From the NCBI GenBank assembly GCA_023414355.1, contig JAEZOB010000042.1:1-64000 (forward strand): a stretch of 64,000 bases of DNA, written 5' to 3'. Each line of letters opens with the position of its first letter. The first letter of the stretch is position 1. This stretch comes from Bacillota bacterium (GTDB lineage Bacteria > Bacillota > Clostridia > Lachnospirales > Lachnospiraceae). The position numbers and the translations under genes were made by a program. Shown piece after piece: positions 51,662-61,194 of the stretch. Below the pieces are notes generated by a model, which saw only the letters and a list, made by a program, of their open reading frames with translations, was not told the origin of the DNA and made no database searches.

Positions 51662-51702
51662 AAAAAAATAGGAATGCATTTTCTTATTCTATGCACTCCT
51701 AT
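51662..51702 (-). terminator. Terminator of the export operon
   Basis: ATAGGAATGCAT (51668-51679) pairs with ATGCACTCCTAT (51691-51702) with one G-U type mismatch. On the minus strand a run of seven T follows directly. It separates the export operon from the polyamine promoter. Confidence 0.85.
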
Positions 51703-51813
51703 TTCTACTGTTTTATACTATTTAATGCCGTATATTTGGCCAATTCTTTACACAGTACCCCTTTCTACTTGCATGGCATACTGTATAATAAGATAGAGCT
51801 CATAGATATAAGC

Positions 51814-53415
51814 TTATTCCTTCTTAAGATTAAAACTATATTTTCTGTGATTGTCGGCATTATCCCACAGCTCTACCGTATATTTTCCGTCCAGATAAAT
51901 ATATTTGATTTTATTTGCAGCAGGAACTTCTTCGCCATCTATCTCAATTTTCTTAATTCCTGATGTACTGTCTTTTAACTGTAAAGTAAAAGAGCTGGTA
52001 TAAGTTTTCCCGTTTTCCACATTAGCAGATGGCTTGGAATAATCTATGAAAAATTCCACCGTTCTGCAATTACCAATCTTGTCATAAACCTTTAGGATAT
52101 ACTTACCTTCTTTTGTGATCCGTGTACCGCTGCTGATTACCTTATCGTTGAGGGTGGTCTTATTTTTATTTAAGCCACTTTGAGTATCTGTCCAGGTGGG
52201 TTTGACGGCTTTATTGTAGGCTTTTTGATTTTTTACTCCTTTCACCTTAGGCTTTGTAACATCAATATTGGAAATCTTAAGCCTTTTCATGGTGTTATGG
52301 CCATATTGATCTGTTATTCTAACAGTATAGGTACCACTCTTTTCCGCAAGAAAGGTTTCTCCGTCCAGCGGAATATAATGTTCATTTGTCTCCGTCCAGA
52401 CCTTGTCATTATCTATTAAAGAATCCTTCACATTCATAAGTAGTACCTTAATGTCTTTATAGTCAATACTTGTGTCTATATTCACCTTTATGTGCTTCTT
52501 AGTCCAATTCTTGTCTGTAACAGGGATTAACTTAATATCATAATACATTGGTTCAATTCTTAGCGTGGTATTTCCTAATAAACCACTTAGCTTAACATAA
52601 TATATTCCGGCTTCTAATAAATAAGTATATTCGCTTAAGGCTTCGTCTGTTTTTACATAATTGCCTTTTTTTAAGGAAATCCAATTAGAATCATATAAGC
52701 TACAGCTTCCGGTCTCCTCGCCTGTTGATGCGGAGGTATCAAAGGCATACTTTATTTTTACTGTTGCCTGCTTAGCCAAACTAAAGGAATAGTAATCCGC
52801 CGGATTCTCATTGGTCAGAAAGCCCCGAGCGGTATCATTCGTCTGAATATAAATACTATTTTCAAAACTGGTAACGGGCTTGAGCTCTGGTAACTTTATT
52901 TTCTCAAACAACAATGCAATACTTAGCTCAGGCGAATCATAGAAATAAGGAGTTCCCTCCAAAACCGCCTGAGAAGGCTTGATGGTCTTTGCAAAGATAT
53001 AATAGGTTCCTCGCTCGAGAAACCAGGAAACCTCGGTAGGCTTGTCAGTAAATTGTGAAACCTTACCTACAATACTTCTGCTTAAATTATCCTTACAGAG
53101 CCAAACTTCACCGGTTAGCTTTGAGCCGGTTGGGCTGTGTAGAATTGCCTTGATCTGTCCTGTGGCTTCGATTGTAAAGCCGGAATAAATTGTCCAGTCA
53201 GAGCCACTACCTAATGGCGTCATGTCAGGATAATGGTAATTTTCCACTTCAACTACATTCTGAAGGGGAAGCATATGACTCGTTTCGGACTTTGCTTTTC
53301 CGGTAAACAGTGTAATGCTCATACAAAATACTAAAGTAGCAAAGAAGATAAGTTTTCTGGATCTATTTTTCATTGAGACAAATTCTGTTTTCATTGAAAT
53401 GAATGCTTTATTCAT
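51814..53415 (-). CDS. Secreted protein with PPC-like and Ig-like domains, last gene of the export operon
   Basis: 533 residues. Signal peptide (hydrophobic about 22-38, cleavage probably after 'GKAKS'). Two beta-sandwich segments resemble prepeptidase C-terminal domains (about 70-150, and 210-290 with 'ADYYSFSLAKQATVKIKY' and 'AGIYYVKLSG'). Two or three Ig-like repeats follow ('SGTYTVRITDQYGH', 'EGKYILKVYDKIGN', 'DGKYTVELWDNADN'). No anchor motif seen. GGGGGG precedes the ATG. Its place in the operon suggests it is a cargo or external partner of the exporter; that is inference. Confidence 0.75.
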   Translation of the reverse strand: MNKAFISMKTEFVSMKNRSRKLIFFATLVFCMSITLFTGKAKSETSHMLPLQNVVEVENYHYPDMTPLGSGSDWTIYSGFTIEATGQIKAILHSPTGSKLTGEVWLCKDNLSRSIVGKVSQFTDKPTEVSWFLERGTYYIFAKTIKPSQAVLEGTPYFYDSPELSIALLFEKIKLPELKPVTSFENSIYIQTNDTARGFLTNENPADYYSFSLAKQATVKIKYAFDTSASTGEETGSCSLYDSNWISLKKGNYVKTDEALSEYTYLLEAGIYYVKLSGLLGNTTLRIEPMYYDIKLIPVTDKNWTKKHIKVNIDTSIDYKDIKVLLMNVKDSLIDNDKVWTETNEHYIPLDGETFLAEKSGTYTVRITDQYGHNTMKRLKISNIDVTKPKVKGVKNQKAYNKAVKPTWTDTQSGLNKNKTTLNDKVISSGTRITKEGKYILKVYDKIGNCRTVEFFIDYSKPSANVENGKTYTSSFTLQLKDSTSGIKKIEIDGEEVPAANKIKYIYLDGKYTVELWDNADNHRKYSFNLKKE

Positions 53416-53438
53416 TTTATCTATCCCCCCATGGTCTA

Positions 53439-54638
53439 TTATCTACTTAACAGTACGTTTTCTCCAATCAGCAGTCCGCTGGTAATGACGACATCGCCAC
53501 TCTCCCTATCGATATAACCGGAAGTAACTTTTCGGTTAATAATTTTATCCCCCTTTATCACCTTTATTACAGCGTCATTGTCAGATCCTAATACCGCTGT
53601 TTTTGGCAATACTAAAACATTGCTATACGTTCCTGTTTTTAATCGAAGGACAGTCTCACGTCCGGCACTTAGCTTATCCGCATCCTTTCCATCGGGTTTT
53701 ATAATTAACTTAAAGGGAGTGGGATCGCTTAAGATTCTGTTTGGATTATCCTGTATTCCGTTATCAGTGCTGACAATTTCAGTGATTGTAGCAGGGATAT
53801 ACGTACGATTATGGATACCTCCGAATATCAGATCCACCTTCATACCGGTATATATATTGGATAAATCCAATTTTTCCGAAGAACCATAGGGATTGAGAAT
53901 CTCACTTTCCAGAATAATACCCTTGGTGTTCCAGATTGTCATAAGTCTATCATAGGCGCGCACCATAGTGCCAGGCTCAGCCTCTTTGACATCTGTTACA
54001 ATCCCTTTATAAGGTGCTACCAGTCTTGCTCTGCCTATCAAATCCTCCAAATGCGCAATCTCCATATTGACTGCTTCTATATCCAGTTCCAATAATTCCA
54101 GTGCTGTACTATTCTCGGCTTCTGTTCCGGCCTTATTCAAGATTGTATCATATTGTAGGTATAGTTTATCAAGAGCGAGTTGCTTGTCAGTGATCTGAAA
54201 TTCCAGATCCGTCGTATCAAGCTCGGCCAGTAGTTGTCCCTTTTCTACCTGATCATCCTTTTCTACATAAAAGCCCTTCAATTTACAGTGATTGAGGTCA
54301 AAATAAAGCTCCTTTGATTCCTCATAAGAGATATTTGCATCAAAATAGAGGAATTTATCCAAGGTCTTTGTCTCAGCAACGATGGTCTTGTTTTTCTTTT
54401 TGGTTTCTTTATTAATAACCTTTTTGGCCTCCTTCATAGCCTCTTCCGGATTCACTTTCGGAGCCTCAGTTGCCGTAACCTTTGTAGCCTTACCATCTGT
54501 TGCATTGTTCACCGTTTTATCCTGTACCGAAGGAGTACCGGCCACTTCTGCTTTTGGTATACAGCTTGCTGTTAAAATCAGGATAACGAAAAGGATTGAG
54601 AATATGGATATTCTATTGATTGCATTTATCTTCTTCAT
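53439..54638 (-). CDS. Membrane-fusion/adaptor lipoprotein (HlyD/MacA-like), second copy
   Basis: 399 residues. Lipobox 'LILTASC' (C26), then a Thr/Lys-rich linker, a split biotinyl-lipoyl domain ('LKGFYVEKDDQVEKGQLLAEL' and 'ARLVAPYKGIVTDVKEAEPG') with a coiled-coil hairpin between, and beta-barrel/MP domains ('LVLPKTAVLGSDNDAVIKV'). It overlaps the ATPase stop by four bases (ATGA). Likely an extracytoplasmic part of the exporter, related to the adaptor encoded first in the operon. Confidence 0.85.
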   Translation of the reverse strand: MKKINAINRISIFSILFVILILTASCIPKAEVAGTPSVQDKTVNNATDGKATKVTATEAPKVNPEEAMKEAKKVINKETKKKNKTIVAETKTLDKFLYFDANISYEESKELYFDLNHCKLKGFYVEKDDQVEKGQLLAELDTTDLEFQITDKQLALDKLYLQYDTILNKAGTEAENSTALELLELDIEAVNMEIAHLEDLIGRARLVAPYKGIVTDVKEAEPGTMVRAYDRLMTIWNTKGIILESEILNPYGSSEKLDLSNIYTGMKVDLIFGGIHNRTYIPATITEIVSTDNGIQDNPNRILSDPTPFKLIIKPDGKDADKLSAGRETVLRLKTGTYSNVLVLPKTAVLGSDNDAVIKVIKGDKIINRKVTSGYIDRESGDVVITSGLLIGENVLLSR

Positions 54639-55546
54639 TCTCTCACCTCCGGAGCTTTCAACCTGGTATCAAGAGCCGATTTAGGGGCGGAAATGACAAT
54701 GGTATCCTCTGACATGCCTACACAAACCATGCTTTGCTTACCAACATTCAGCTTATCGATGAATTCTGACGGAAGCTGAAGACGTCTGCTTTTATCGATG
54801 ATTGCAAATTCATTATGAGTATCCTCTTCCTCTGCTAATACATATTGCTTCTTAATAAATTCGCTGCTGATTCTCCCGTCACTAATTGCGACTACCCGGT
54901 CCACCTTTTTCGAAACCTGCCGGTCATGCGTGACGATTACGACTGTCACACCCATATTTTTGTTCAAATCCCGGAACACATCCATAATCTGGTCAGTCGT
55001 CTTGCTGTCTACCGATCCGGTCGGCTCATCCGCCATGAGAATCTTCGGGTGATTGGCCATGGCAATACAGATGGCTACCCTTTGCAGTTCACCACCTGAA
55101 AGCTGACTTAAGCGGTTATTCATGCGCTTGCCCATGCCTACCGCTTCCAGTAGCTGCTTTGCTTGCCGGCGCCGATTTTCCGTGCCTGAGATGATCATCG
55201 GAAATTCTACATTCTCCAGGGCTGTTAGATATGGGATCAGATTTCTTGCGTTATTCTGCCAGACGATACCGATGGTGCTTCGCTTGTATTTCATCAGCTG
55301 GTACTCATTCATTTTGAACAGATCCTTGCCATCAATAAAAATCTTTCCCATGGTAGCTTTGTCGAAGCCTCCAATCATATTGAGCAAGGTGGTCTTTCCG
55401 CTGCCGCTGTTTCCGATGATCGCCATGAGTTCACCTTTCTCCACATTGAAATCCAACCCTTGGAGCGCCATTACTTCAATATCCTTATTCTTATAGATCT
55501 TTATTAAGTTTTCGCATTGAATTATATAATCCTTCGCATCACTCAT
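54635..55546 (-). CDS. ABC transporter ATPase (MacB/LolD type) with AbrB-like C-terminal domain
   Basis: 303 residues from the ATG at 55546, which overlaps the upstream ATPase stop. Walker A GNSGSGKTT at 45-53, signature 'LSGGELQRVAI', Walker B 'ILMADEPTGSVD' and H-loop 'VTHDR' are intact. Residues about 245-290 are extra for this family: 'FAIIDKSRRLQLPSEFIDKL' plus 'EDTIVIS' has the pattern of an AbrB/SpoVT swapped-hairpin domain (D-x-x-x-R-x-x-LP-x-E-F/L). Such domains dimerise and usually bind DNA; here a regulatory or dimerising role is possible. Confidence 0.88.
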   Translation of the reverse strand: MSDAKDYIIQCENLIKIYKNKDIEVMALQGLDFNVEKGELMAIIGNSGSGKTTLLNMIGGFDKATMGKIFIDGKDLFKMNEYQLMKYKRSTIGIVWQNNARNLIPYLTALENVEFPMIISGTENRRRQAKQLLEAVGMGKRMNNRLSQLSGGELQRVAICIAMANHPKILMADEPTGSVDSKTTDQIMDVFRDLNKNMGVTVVIVTHDRQVSKKVDRVVAISDGRISSEFIKKQYVLAEEEDTHNEFAIIDKSRRLQLPSEFIDKLNVGKQSMVCVGMSEDTIVISAPKSALDTRLKAPEVRE

Positions 55547-56216
55547 TGATAATTTCACCATCCTGCATCCGGTATTGAACATCGGCCAATAGTGCGATAT
55601 CCTGATCATGCGTCGTCATTACCACAGTCAGGTTTTCCTTTTCTATCATTTTCTTCAATAGCCTTACTACATGAAGACCCATAGTGGAATCCAGCTCAGC
55701 AGTAGGCTCGTCGGCAAAAATAATTTCCGGTCTATGGGCAATCGCTCTGGCAATGGCAATTCTTTGCTGTTCACCACCCGACATCTCTCCCGGCATATGC
55801 TTTGCCCTTTTTAAGAGACCTACCATATCAAGACAATCCTCAACTCGTTTTTTTCTCTCGCAATAGGGTGTTTTATTGATTCTTAAGCTATATTCCACAT
55901 TTTCATAGGCAGACATCAATGACATCAGCTCTACCGATTGAAATACGAATGCAAATTTGCTGCGCCTTAGGGCGTCCTTCTCCGCTTTTGACATAGTGGT
56001 CAAGTCCATTCCGTTAAAAATAACCTTACCATCATCCGGCTCATCAAGTGCTCCTGCTATGTTCATGAGCGTAGTCTTCCCTGATCCCGAAGGACCACAT
56101 AGCATAGTAAGCTTTCCTTTCTCGATGGAGAGATTGATACCCTTCAGTGCGTATATGGTTTCGGAGCCAACTCGAAAGCTGCGTTTTAAGTTTACTAACT
56201 CAATGATAGGATCCAT
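55539..56216 (-). CDS. ABC transporter ATPase (MacB/LolD type)
   Basis: 225 residues, a standard one-domain ATPase. Walker A GPSGSGKTT near residue 40, signature 'MSGGEQQRIAIARA', Walker B 'IIFADEPTAELD' and H-loop 'TTHDQD'. It begins one base after the permease stop codon, with the ribosome site inside the permease gene. Together with the next ATPase it probably forms a heterodimer driving the double permease. Confidence 0.95.
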   Translation of the reverse strand: MDPIIELVNLKRSFRVGSETIYALKGINLSIEKGKLTMLCGPSGSGKTTLMNIAGALDEPDDGKVIFNGMDLTTMSKAEKDALRRSKFAFVFQSVELMSLMSAYENVEYSLRINKTPYCERKKRVEDCLDMVGLLKRAKHMPGEMSGGEQQRIAIARAIAHRPEIIFADEPTAELDSTMGLHVVRLLKKMIEKENLTVVMTTHDQDIALLADVQYRMQDGEIINE

Positions 56217-56217
56217 C

Positions 56218-59118
56218 TTAATCTTCTCCCAGCTTGATTATTTGTGTCACCTTGATATTTCTTGTTATGATAAAGAGAACAAAGAAAGCAACGAGCAACA
56301 TGAACGCTACCACAAAATACAGTTTGATATAATCCGCTCTTTGTGCAATCATTTGAAAAGGCAGCAGATGGATCTTCGTATTATAGAATAATTCGTAAAC
56401 TGGTATGAAGATACGGCTGACTGCTGCTCCCACTGATATTCCAGCGATTATTGCCGAACCAGAAATCAGCAAATGTTCAAACACAAGCATTCCAATAACA
56501 TGGTTCGTAGAAATGCCCATTGCCCGCATAATACCAAATTGTAAAGCTCTTTTCTTTAATGCAATCACCCAGTAAATCAGAAAGCCGCTTAAGCATATAA
56601 TCATGGTCAATATAAAGCCTAAGGTCAGGGAACCGTTGGTACTTAATATTGCCGGCTCTCTCTTTAACTCGGTAATCGCTTTATCGGTATCCTTGTATTT
56701 TAGCGGCTCAATTGCTTTAGCCTTCAACTCCTTTAGAATATCCGCACCGGAATAACCCGGTTTTTTCTTAATCCAGACCTCATAAGGTTTTATAGGCATA
56801 CTGTTAAAAATATAGCCGAAATTCGCTACCACCAAATTGTTTTTTATACTTTTACCTAAAGGATCGGTAATATTTTGCGTAAAGGAAGGCCAATAGTCGA
56901 CAAAATCTACCACAACTACTTTAATGTTCTGTTTCGCAACCCTTAGTGTAATTTCATCACCTGCTTTTATCTTCTTATCTTTGAAGGAGCTGGAAAGAAG
57001 TACCCCATTCGGAATGTCGGCTAACAGATTAAGATATTCATACCAGTGAAATGGCAATAGTTCTGACCGAAACCATGCCGTTTTTCCGAATTCATTCGTA
57101 TCGATAGCCAAAAAGCGTACCGGCAGACTTGCGATCGGAGCAATTGAAGTTGACTCCTCCACATAGACCTTGGTGACTTTATCTACTCCCTGCAACCCAG
57201 TATACTGTTCGAAATCGGGCTCAATATACTTATCGGTTAGTAGGCCTGAGGCAGCCCTCTCCTTAAAACTTTGTATTTTATCGAGTGCTTTCTTGTTTCC
57301 CCAGGAGGCAGCAATATAATCATTGGTAGTGAGTGCATTTTCGTCAGCAATATATTCCCAGTTATCTAAAAGGGTGATGTCTGCACCGGTCTGATAGCGT
57401 ATTGCATCCTCCGCATTCGCATTTATCGTGCGTGCAGAATTCGCACTGAAGACACCGATCGATAGTGTAAGAACAATGAACAGCATAAGAAACTGCTCCT
57501 GACCGGCTGATCTTGCTACTTGAACAAAGGCAGTATAGATGGAAGTGGACCAAAATCTTTTACCGGCAATAAATACAAGCTTAACGATAAAAGGAAAAAT
57601 ATTAGTCAAAAATAGTCCGGTACCGATGATCATTAAGGAAGCATTCAGAAAAAGCATTGGATCAATCGGTAGTCCGTCTGCATTTGGTAAAAAGCCTCCT
57701 GCTCTCTTCGCAAGCATTTTATAGGAAAAGAGCCAATAAATCGATAAAATGATCAGGCTTAAGGATAAAAGGATTTTAAAATAGATCGTAGCATTCTTAT
57801 TTCTTCCCTTTCCCTGCTTATGCTTTATTAATGAAGTACCGGAAAATATTGCTGCGGTAACAAGTATCACGACTGTTATGATTAAAATTACTATGATACT
57901 GTACCAATAGTTTCTGAAGCTGACCACGATCGGAATGGCTTTTCGATTGGTAAACTCTAGAAATGAATTGGAGGAACCGATGATCTGGCATATGAATATG
58001 CCGAGAATTGGTCCAATACCGAGAGATAAGAGACCAATTGACAAGCACTGCAGCAGATAACCCTTGAGAATATGTAGCTTACTGCCTCCTCTGCTGGTAA
58101 TTAAAACAATCTCGTTCTTATCATAATCAATGATCAGCTTTGATATCATGAGAATATAGAAGGTAATAATCACAAATACAAGGATGCTGAAAAGCCACAT
58201 GATATTATTGATCAATTTCTCGCTCTCAGTATACTTTATAAATGTTTTAGCAATAGTCATGTCAAAGATCGAAATTTTCTTCGTTTCTAAAGCTTCATTC
58301 CATTCTTTTGAAAGCTCCTTGATCGTATTCATACTGTCGGTCGTTATTTTTGTATAATCAAGGGCTGCGTACCACTGGGCATTTATGCTGACAATTGGCT
58401 CTTTCGTAAATAGAGTCTGTAGAAATGTTTCCTGATCTATATATAAAACGGAATAGGGAGTATTCCCGATGAAATTATAAAACCAATAGAGATCCTCCTT
58501 ACTTTTGGGTTCCACAATACCTACTATGACTATTTTTAGGGATAGCTTATAATCGGTTTTATTTCCATTTACTACCCTGCCAAAATTGACATCATAGGCC
58601 TTGTTCATGGACAGTCTGTGATCAATTAAGTCAGCCGGTGTAATGACGGCTTCTATGGTGTCCCCATGAATTCCGGGTTTATTGATACGGCCTTTGATTA
58701 CATTGACATGCTCCTCAAGATTGCTTAAAGAAGCCAGTGATGTATAGGTTGATATTTTACTTGTTCGAAACAGGAACGCATCCTCCGCAGTAGATTTCAG
58801 ATATTTTGCAGAAGCCTGTACAGGTAGTTCCATACGGTCGATTAAATCGCTTGTGACACGATTGTCAATTTCCTGATATATTTTGGTATAATCTGTATCG
58901 GATTTTATAGATAAGGCCCTTCCAACAAGTACATTACCGGGATAAATTCCGGTTTCCTCCTGACTGTTGCGAAGAGATTTTGTGTATTCATTGAAGGAAG
59001 CCCCTTGTGTAAACATAGGGATGCTGCTGGCTGTTGCCACAGCAAGGACAAACCCTAATAGGAGGCAAAAGGAAAGCCACTTATTCTGAAACATTTTCCT
59101 TAAGACAATAAAAAACAT
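56218..59118 (-). CDS. Large ABC permease with two FtsX modules
   Basis: 966 residues from the ATG at 59118 (GGAGGGG upstream; a frame extension to a TTG is not supported). Membrane segments lie near residues 12-30, then after a 260-residue external domain at about 300-325, 350-378 and 400-425, further segments at about 445-530, one at about 543-560, and after a second large external domain three more at the C-terminus, the last ending in 'ITRNIKVTQIIKLGED'. This is two MacB/LolCE-type units in one chain, with 'LQFGIMRAMGIS' as the coupling helix of the second. Confidence 0.88.
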   Translation of the reverse strand: MFFIVLRKMFQNKWLSFCLLLGFVLAVATASSIPMFTQGASFNEYTKSLRNSQEETGIYPGNVLVGRALSIKSDTDYTKIYQEIDNRVTSDLIDRMELPVQASAKYLKSTAEDAFLFRTSKISTYTSLASLSNLEEHVNVIKGRINKPGIHGDTIEAVITPADLIDHRLSMNKAYDVNFGRVVNGNKTDYKLSLKIVIVGIVEPKSKEDLYWFYNFIGNTPYSVLYIDQETFLQTLFTKEPIVSINAQWYAALDYTKITTDSMNTIKELSKEWNEALETKKISIFDMTIAKTFIKYTESEKLINNIMWLFSILVFVIITFYILMISKLIIDYDKNEIVLITSRGGSKLHILKGYLLQCLSIGLLSLGIGPILGIFICQIIGSSNSFLEFTNRKAIPIVVSFRNYWYSIIVILIITVVILVTAAIFSGTSLIKHKQGKGRNKNATIYFKILLSLSLIILSIYWLFSYKMLAKRAGGFLPNADGLPIDPMLFLNASLMIIGTGLFLTNIFPFIVKLVFIAGKRFWSTSIYTAFVQVARSAGQEQFLMLFIVLTLSIGVFSANSARTINANAEDAIRYQTGADITLLDNWEYIADENALTTNDYIAASWGNKKALDKIQSFKERAASGLLTDKYIEPDFEQYTGLQGVDKVTKVYVEESTSIAPIASLPVRFLAIDTNEFGKTAWFRSELLPFHWYEYLNLLADIPNGVLLSSSFKDKKIKAGDEITLRVAKQNIKVVVVDFVDYWPSFTQNITDPLGKSIKNNLVVANFGYIFNSMPIKPYEVWIKKKPGYSGADILKELKAKAIEPLKYKDTDKAITELKREPAILSTNGSLTLGFILTMIICLSGFLIYWVIALKKRALQFGIMRAMGISTNHVIGMLVFEHLLISGSAIIAGISVGAAVSRIFIPVYELFYNTKIHLLPFQMIAQRADYIKLYFVVAFMLLVAFFVLFIITRNIKVTQIIKLGED

Positions 59119-59134
59119 GTTGTGTCCCCTCCCC

Positions 59135-60196
59135 TTATGGCACAATCACCTCATCAGTATCAGTGAGCCCTTTTGTTACTTCGATATCGACGCCATTATT
59201 CGATTCCAGCCCTGTTTCGATCACACGTTCCTCAATGACTCCATCCTTATATATATTGACTATTTTTTTACCATTGTCATCCCTGATATTCGATCTATCA
59301 ATTAGAAGCACATCATCTGCCTTAGAAACTACATATTCAATAAATGCTGTATCATTCAAATTGATCTGACTTTCGTCTAGGCCTTCCACTTCGATTGTAT
59401 AAGCGTTTTTGAAATTTGCATTTTTTTCATTAAGATTATCTTCAGGAGTCTTAATCACCTTCCCTTGATAAGTCATGCTATTACAGCTTACGGTAACCTC
59501 TTTCCCCTTAGGTAATGGTTCGGTGACCTGATTTTCTTTCACAACAAGGGTCAGATTCTTCGGATCACAGATTGTAATAAAGTTTACTCTTACCATAATC
59601 ATAGTACCGGGCTTCAATGGATTGACATAGGTGACAACTCCATCTGCAGGTGCGATGATTGACACCTTCGACAGCTTATTTTTGAGGTTGACTACATTAA
59701 GCTCAATGGAATCAATATTCAGCTTGGCGTTCGCTACATCATAAGAATGATCCATTCCATCCGTTTCAGCTTTTTTCTTCAGGTTGTCATAATTCAGAAT
59801 TGCTTTTTGTAGATTGATTTCTAACTGAGCAAGCTGCAGATCAAGATCCTCGCTTTCCATCTTAGCCAGTACATCACCGGCTCTTACAGTATCACCATAA
59901 GCAACTTCCACGGATTTAAGTGTACCTGTATCAGTAAAGTAGAGATTCTGCTGGTCAGGAGATAAAAAGGAGCCCCAAAATTCCACTTTATTTTCAATAT
60001 TTCCTCTTCGGACTTTTTCCGTTATAATTTCTTTCATTACCGGATCCTTCAGTACAACTGGAGGAGCTATGGTCTCTTCTTCCTCAGGAAGCAAATAACA
60101 ACCGGATAGTGTTGTAAGAAGAAATAAAATGAGTATTGCTGATAGAGCCCTGATAAGGAAAGAAAACCTGTTTCGTAACGTAACATTAGTATTCAT
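59135..60196 (-). CDS. Membrane-fusion/adaptor lipoprotein (HlyD/MacA-like), first gene of the export operon
   Basis: 353 residues. Lipobox 'LLTTLSGC' (C33), then lipoyl half-motifs 'LKSVEVAYGDTVRAGDVLAK' and 'VSIIAPADGVVTYVNPLKPG' flanking a coiled coil, and a beta-barrel domain. CAGGAGG precedes the ATG. It is shorter than the second adaptor and not identical; the pair may form a mixed ring or serve different partners. Confidence 0.87.
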   Translation of the reverse strand: MNTNVTLRNRFSFLIRALSAILILFLLTTLSGCYLLPEEEETIAPPVVLKDPVMKEIITEKVRRGNIENKVEFWGSFLSPDQQNLYFTDTGTLKSVEVAYGDTVRAGDVLAKMESEDLDLQLAQLEINLQKAILNYDNLKKKAETDGMDHSYDVANAKLNIDSIELNVVNLKNKLSKVSIIAPADGVVTYVNPLKPGTMIMVRVNFITICDPKNLTLVVKENQVTEPLPKGKEVTVSCNSMTYQGKVIKTPEDNLNEKNANFKNAYTIEVEGLDESQINLNDTAFIEYVVSKADDVLLIDRSNIRDDNGKKIVNIYKDGVIEERVIETGLESNNGVDIEVTKGLTDTDEVIVP

Positions 60197-60276
60197 ATAC
60201 CCCTCCTGTAGTTATCTATAAATTAACAAGATAGAATTGGATTGTCTTCTATCCAGAACTATTATAATTACTGCTT

Positions 60277-60362
60277 AGAATTACTCTATATTCTTGAAGG
60301 ATTGCTCTTTATTCTAAAAGGAATTGTCGTGTATTCTTAAAAGAGTTGCAGTGTACTCTTTT
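60277..60362 (-). repeat. Four tandem 21-22 bp hairpin repeats in the leader of the export operon
   Basis: Small stem-loops recur about every 21 bases: AGAAT/ATTCT (60277-60294), AGGAT/ATTCT (60298-60315), GGAAT/ATTCT (60320-60337) and AAAAGAGT/ACTCTTTT (60339-60362, eight perfect pairs). Differences between copies are partly compensatory (GAAT/ATTC versus GAGT/ACTC). The array lies between the predicted promoter and the first gene, so it is in the 5' leader. Confidence 0.7.
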
Positions 60363-60392
60363 GCATTAATCTAAAATTTTTCAGATGTAATT

Positions 60393-60421
60393 ATCATAGA
60401 ATTGATTTACCTGCTTGTCAA
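60393..60421 (-). promoter_or_regulatory. Promoter of the export operon
   Basis: Minus strand TTGACA (60416-60421), 17-base spacer, TATGAT (60393-60398). A second TTGACA lies about 15 bases further upstream, making a direct repeat TTGACA-N9-TTGACA that could also be an operator. The leader to the first gene is about 190 bases. The 60197-60624 gap holds this promoter, the hairpin repeats and the scpB terminator, and no gene. Confidence 0.75.
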
Positions 60422-60520
60422 TACTTGCCATGTCAATTATTGCTATTGTATAACAAATATTGCTTTATTTATCAACTATCGCTAGAGCAAAAATATATTC
60501 TGAACTATTCTTTTGCCACA

Positions 60521-60546
60521 CAAAAAGAGCGGGATTAATATCCCGC
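60521..60546 (-). terminator. Terminator of scpAB
   Basis: On the minus strand GCGGGAT pairs with ATCCCGC around a 4-base loop, followed by TCTTTTTG. It lies about 80 bases past the scpB stop codon. Confidence 0.85.
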
Positions 60547-60624
60547 CCTATAGAGCAAAGCCTAAATATAGTTTCCTAAATATCAAGTTTTAAACTGCAT
60601 CTCTTCCTGAGGAAGCTACAATAC

Positions 60625-61194
60625 TTAAATATCTAACTTTAACTGCATCTCTTCCTCTGCTTCGATCTTGAAATCTTCTATCTTCTCCGGATTCATGACA
60701 GGAAGTGCTTCCAGCGACTGCAATCCGAAGCTTCTTAGGAATTCTTCGGTGGTCCCGAATAAGATTGGTCGCCCTGGTGCATCCAGTCTGCCCATCTCAC
60801 AAATCAGGTTATATTCCACCAGCTTATTAACTGCATGATCTGATTTGACACCACGAATTGCTTCAATCTGAAGCTTGGTAATCGGTTGCTTATAAGCAAT
60901 AATGGAGAGCGTCTCCAATAATACATCTGTTAAGATATGTTTTTTAGGTATATGAGTAATTCTTATGATGGTTTCATACATTTCAGGCTTCGTACACATC
61001 TGAAAAGCACCATCCAACTCTATGATATGTAATCCACGGTCTTCATTTGCATAACGATCCATCATACTGCGGATGATTCTTCTGATTGTTTCCACGTCAT
61101 GGTCTAATGCACCTGCGATGCGTTCCACCTCCACAGCTTCCCCCATCGTAAATAAGATTGCCTCAATCTGTGCTTCGATCACTTTCAGCTCCAT
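60625..61194 (-). CDS. scpB: Segregation and condensation protein B
   Basis: 189 residues. Two winged-helix domains; 'EAQIEAILFTMGEAVEVERIA' and 'LETLSIIAYKQPITKLQIEAI' are diagnostic. ScpB dimers bind ScpA in the SMC complex. Its ATG overlaps the scpA stop (TAATG), so the two are coupled. The Glu-rich tail is normal. Confidence 0.97.
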   Translation of the reverse strand: MELKVIEAQIEAILFTMGEAVEVERIAGALDHDVETIRRIIRSMMDRYANEDRGLHIIELDGAFQMCTKPEMYETIIRITHIPKKHILTDVLLETLSIIAYKQPITKLQIEAIRGVKSDHAVNKLVEYNLICEMGRLDAPGRPILFGTTEEFLRSFGLQSLEALPVMNPEKIEDFKIEAEEEMQLKLDI

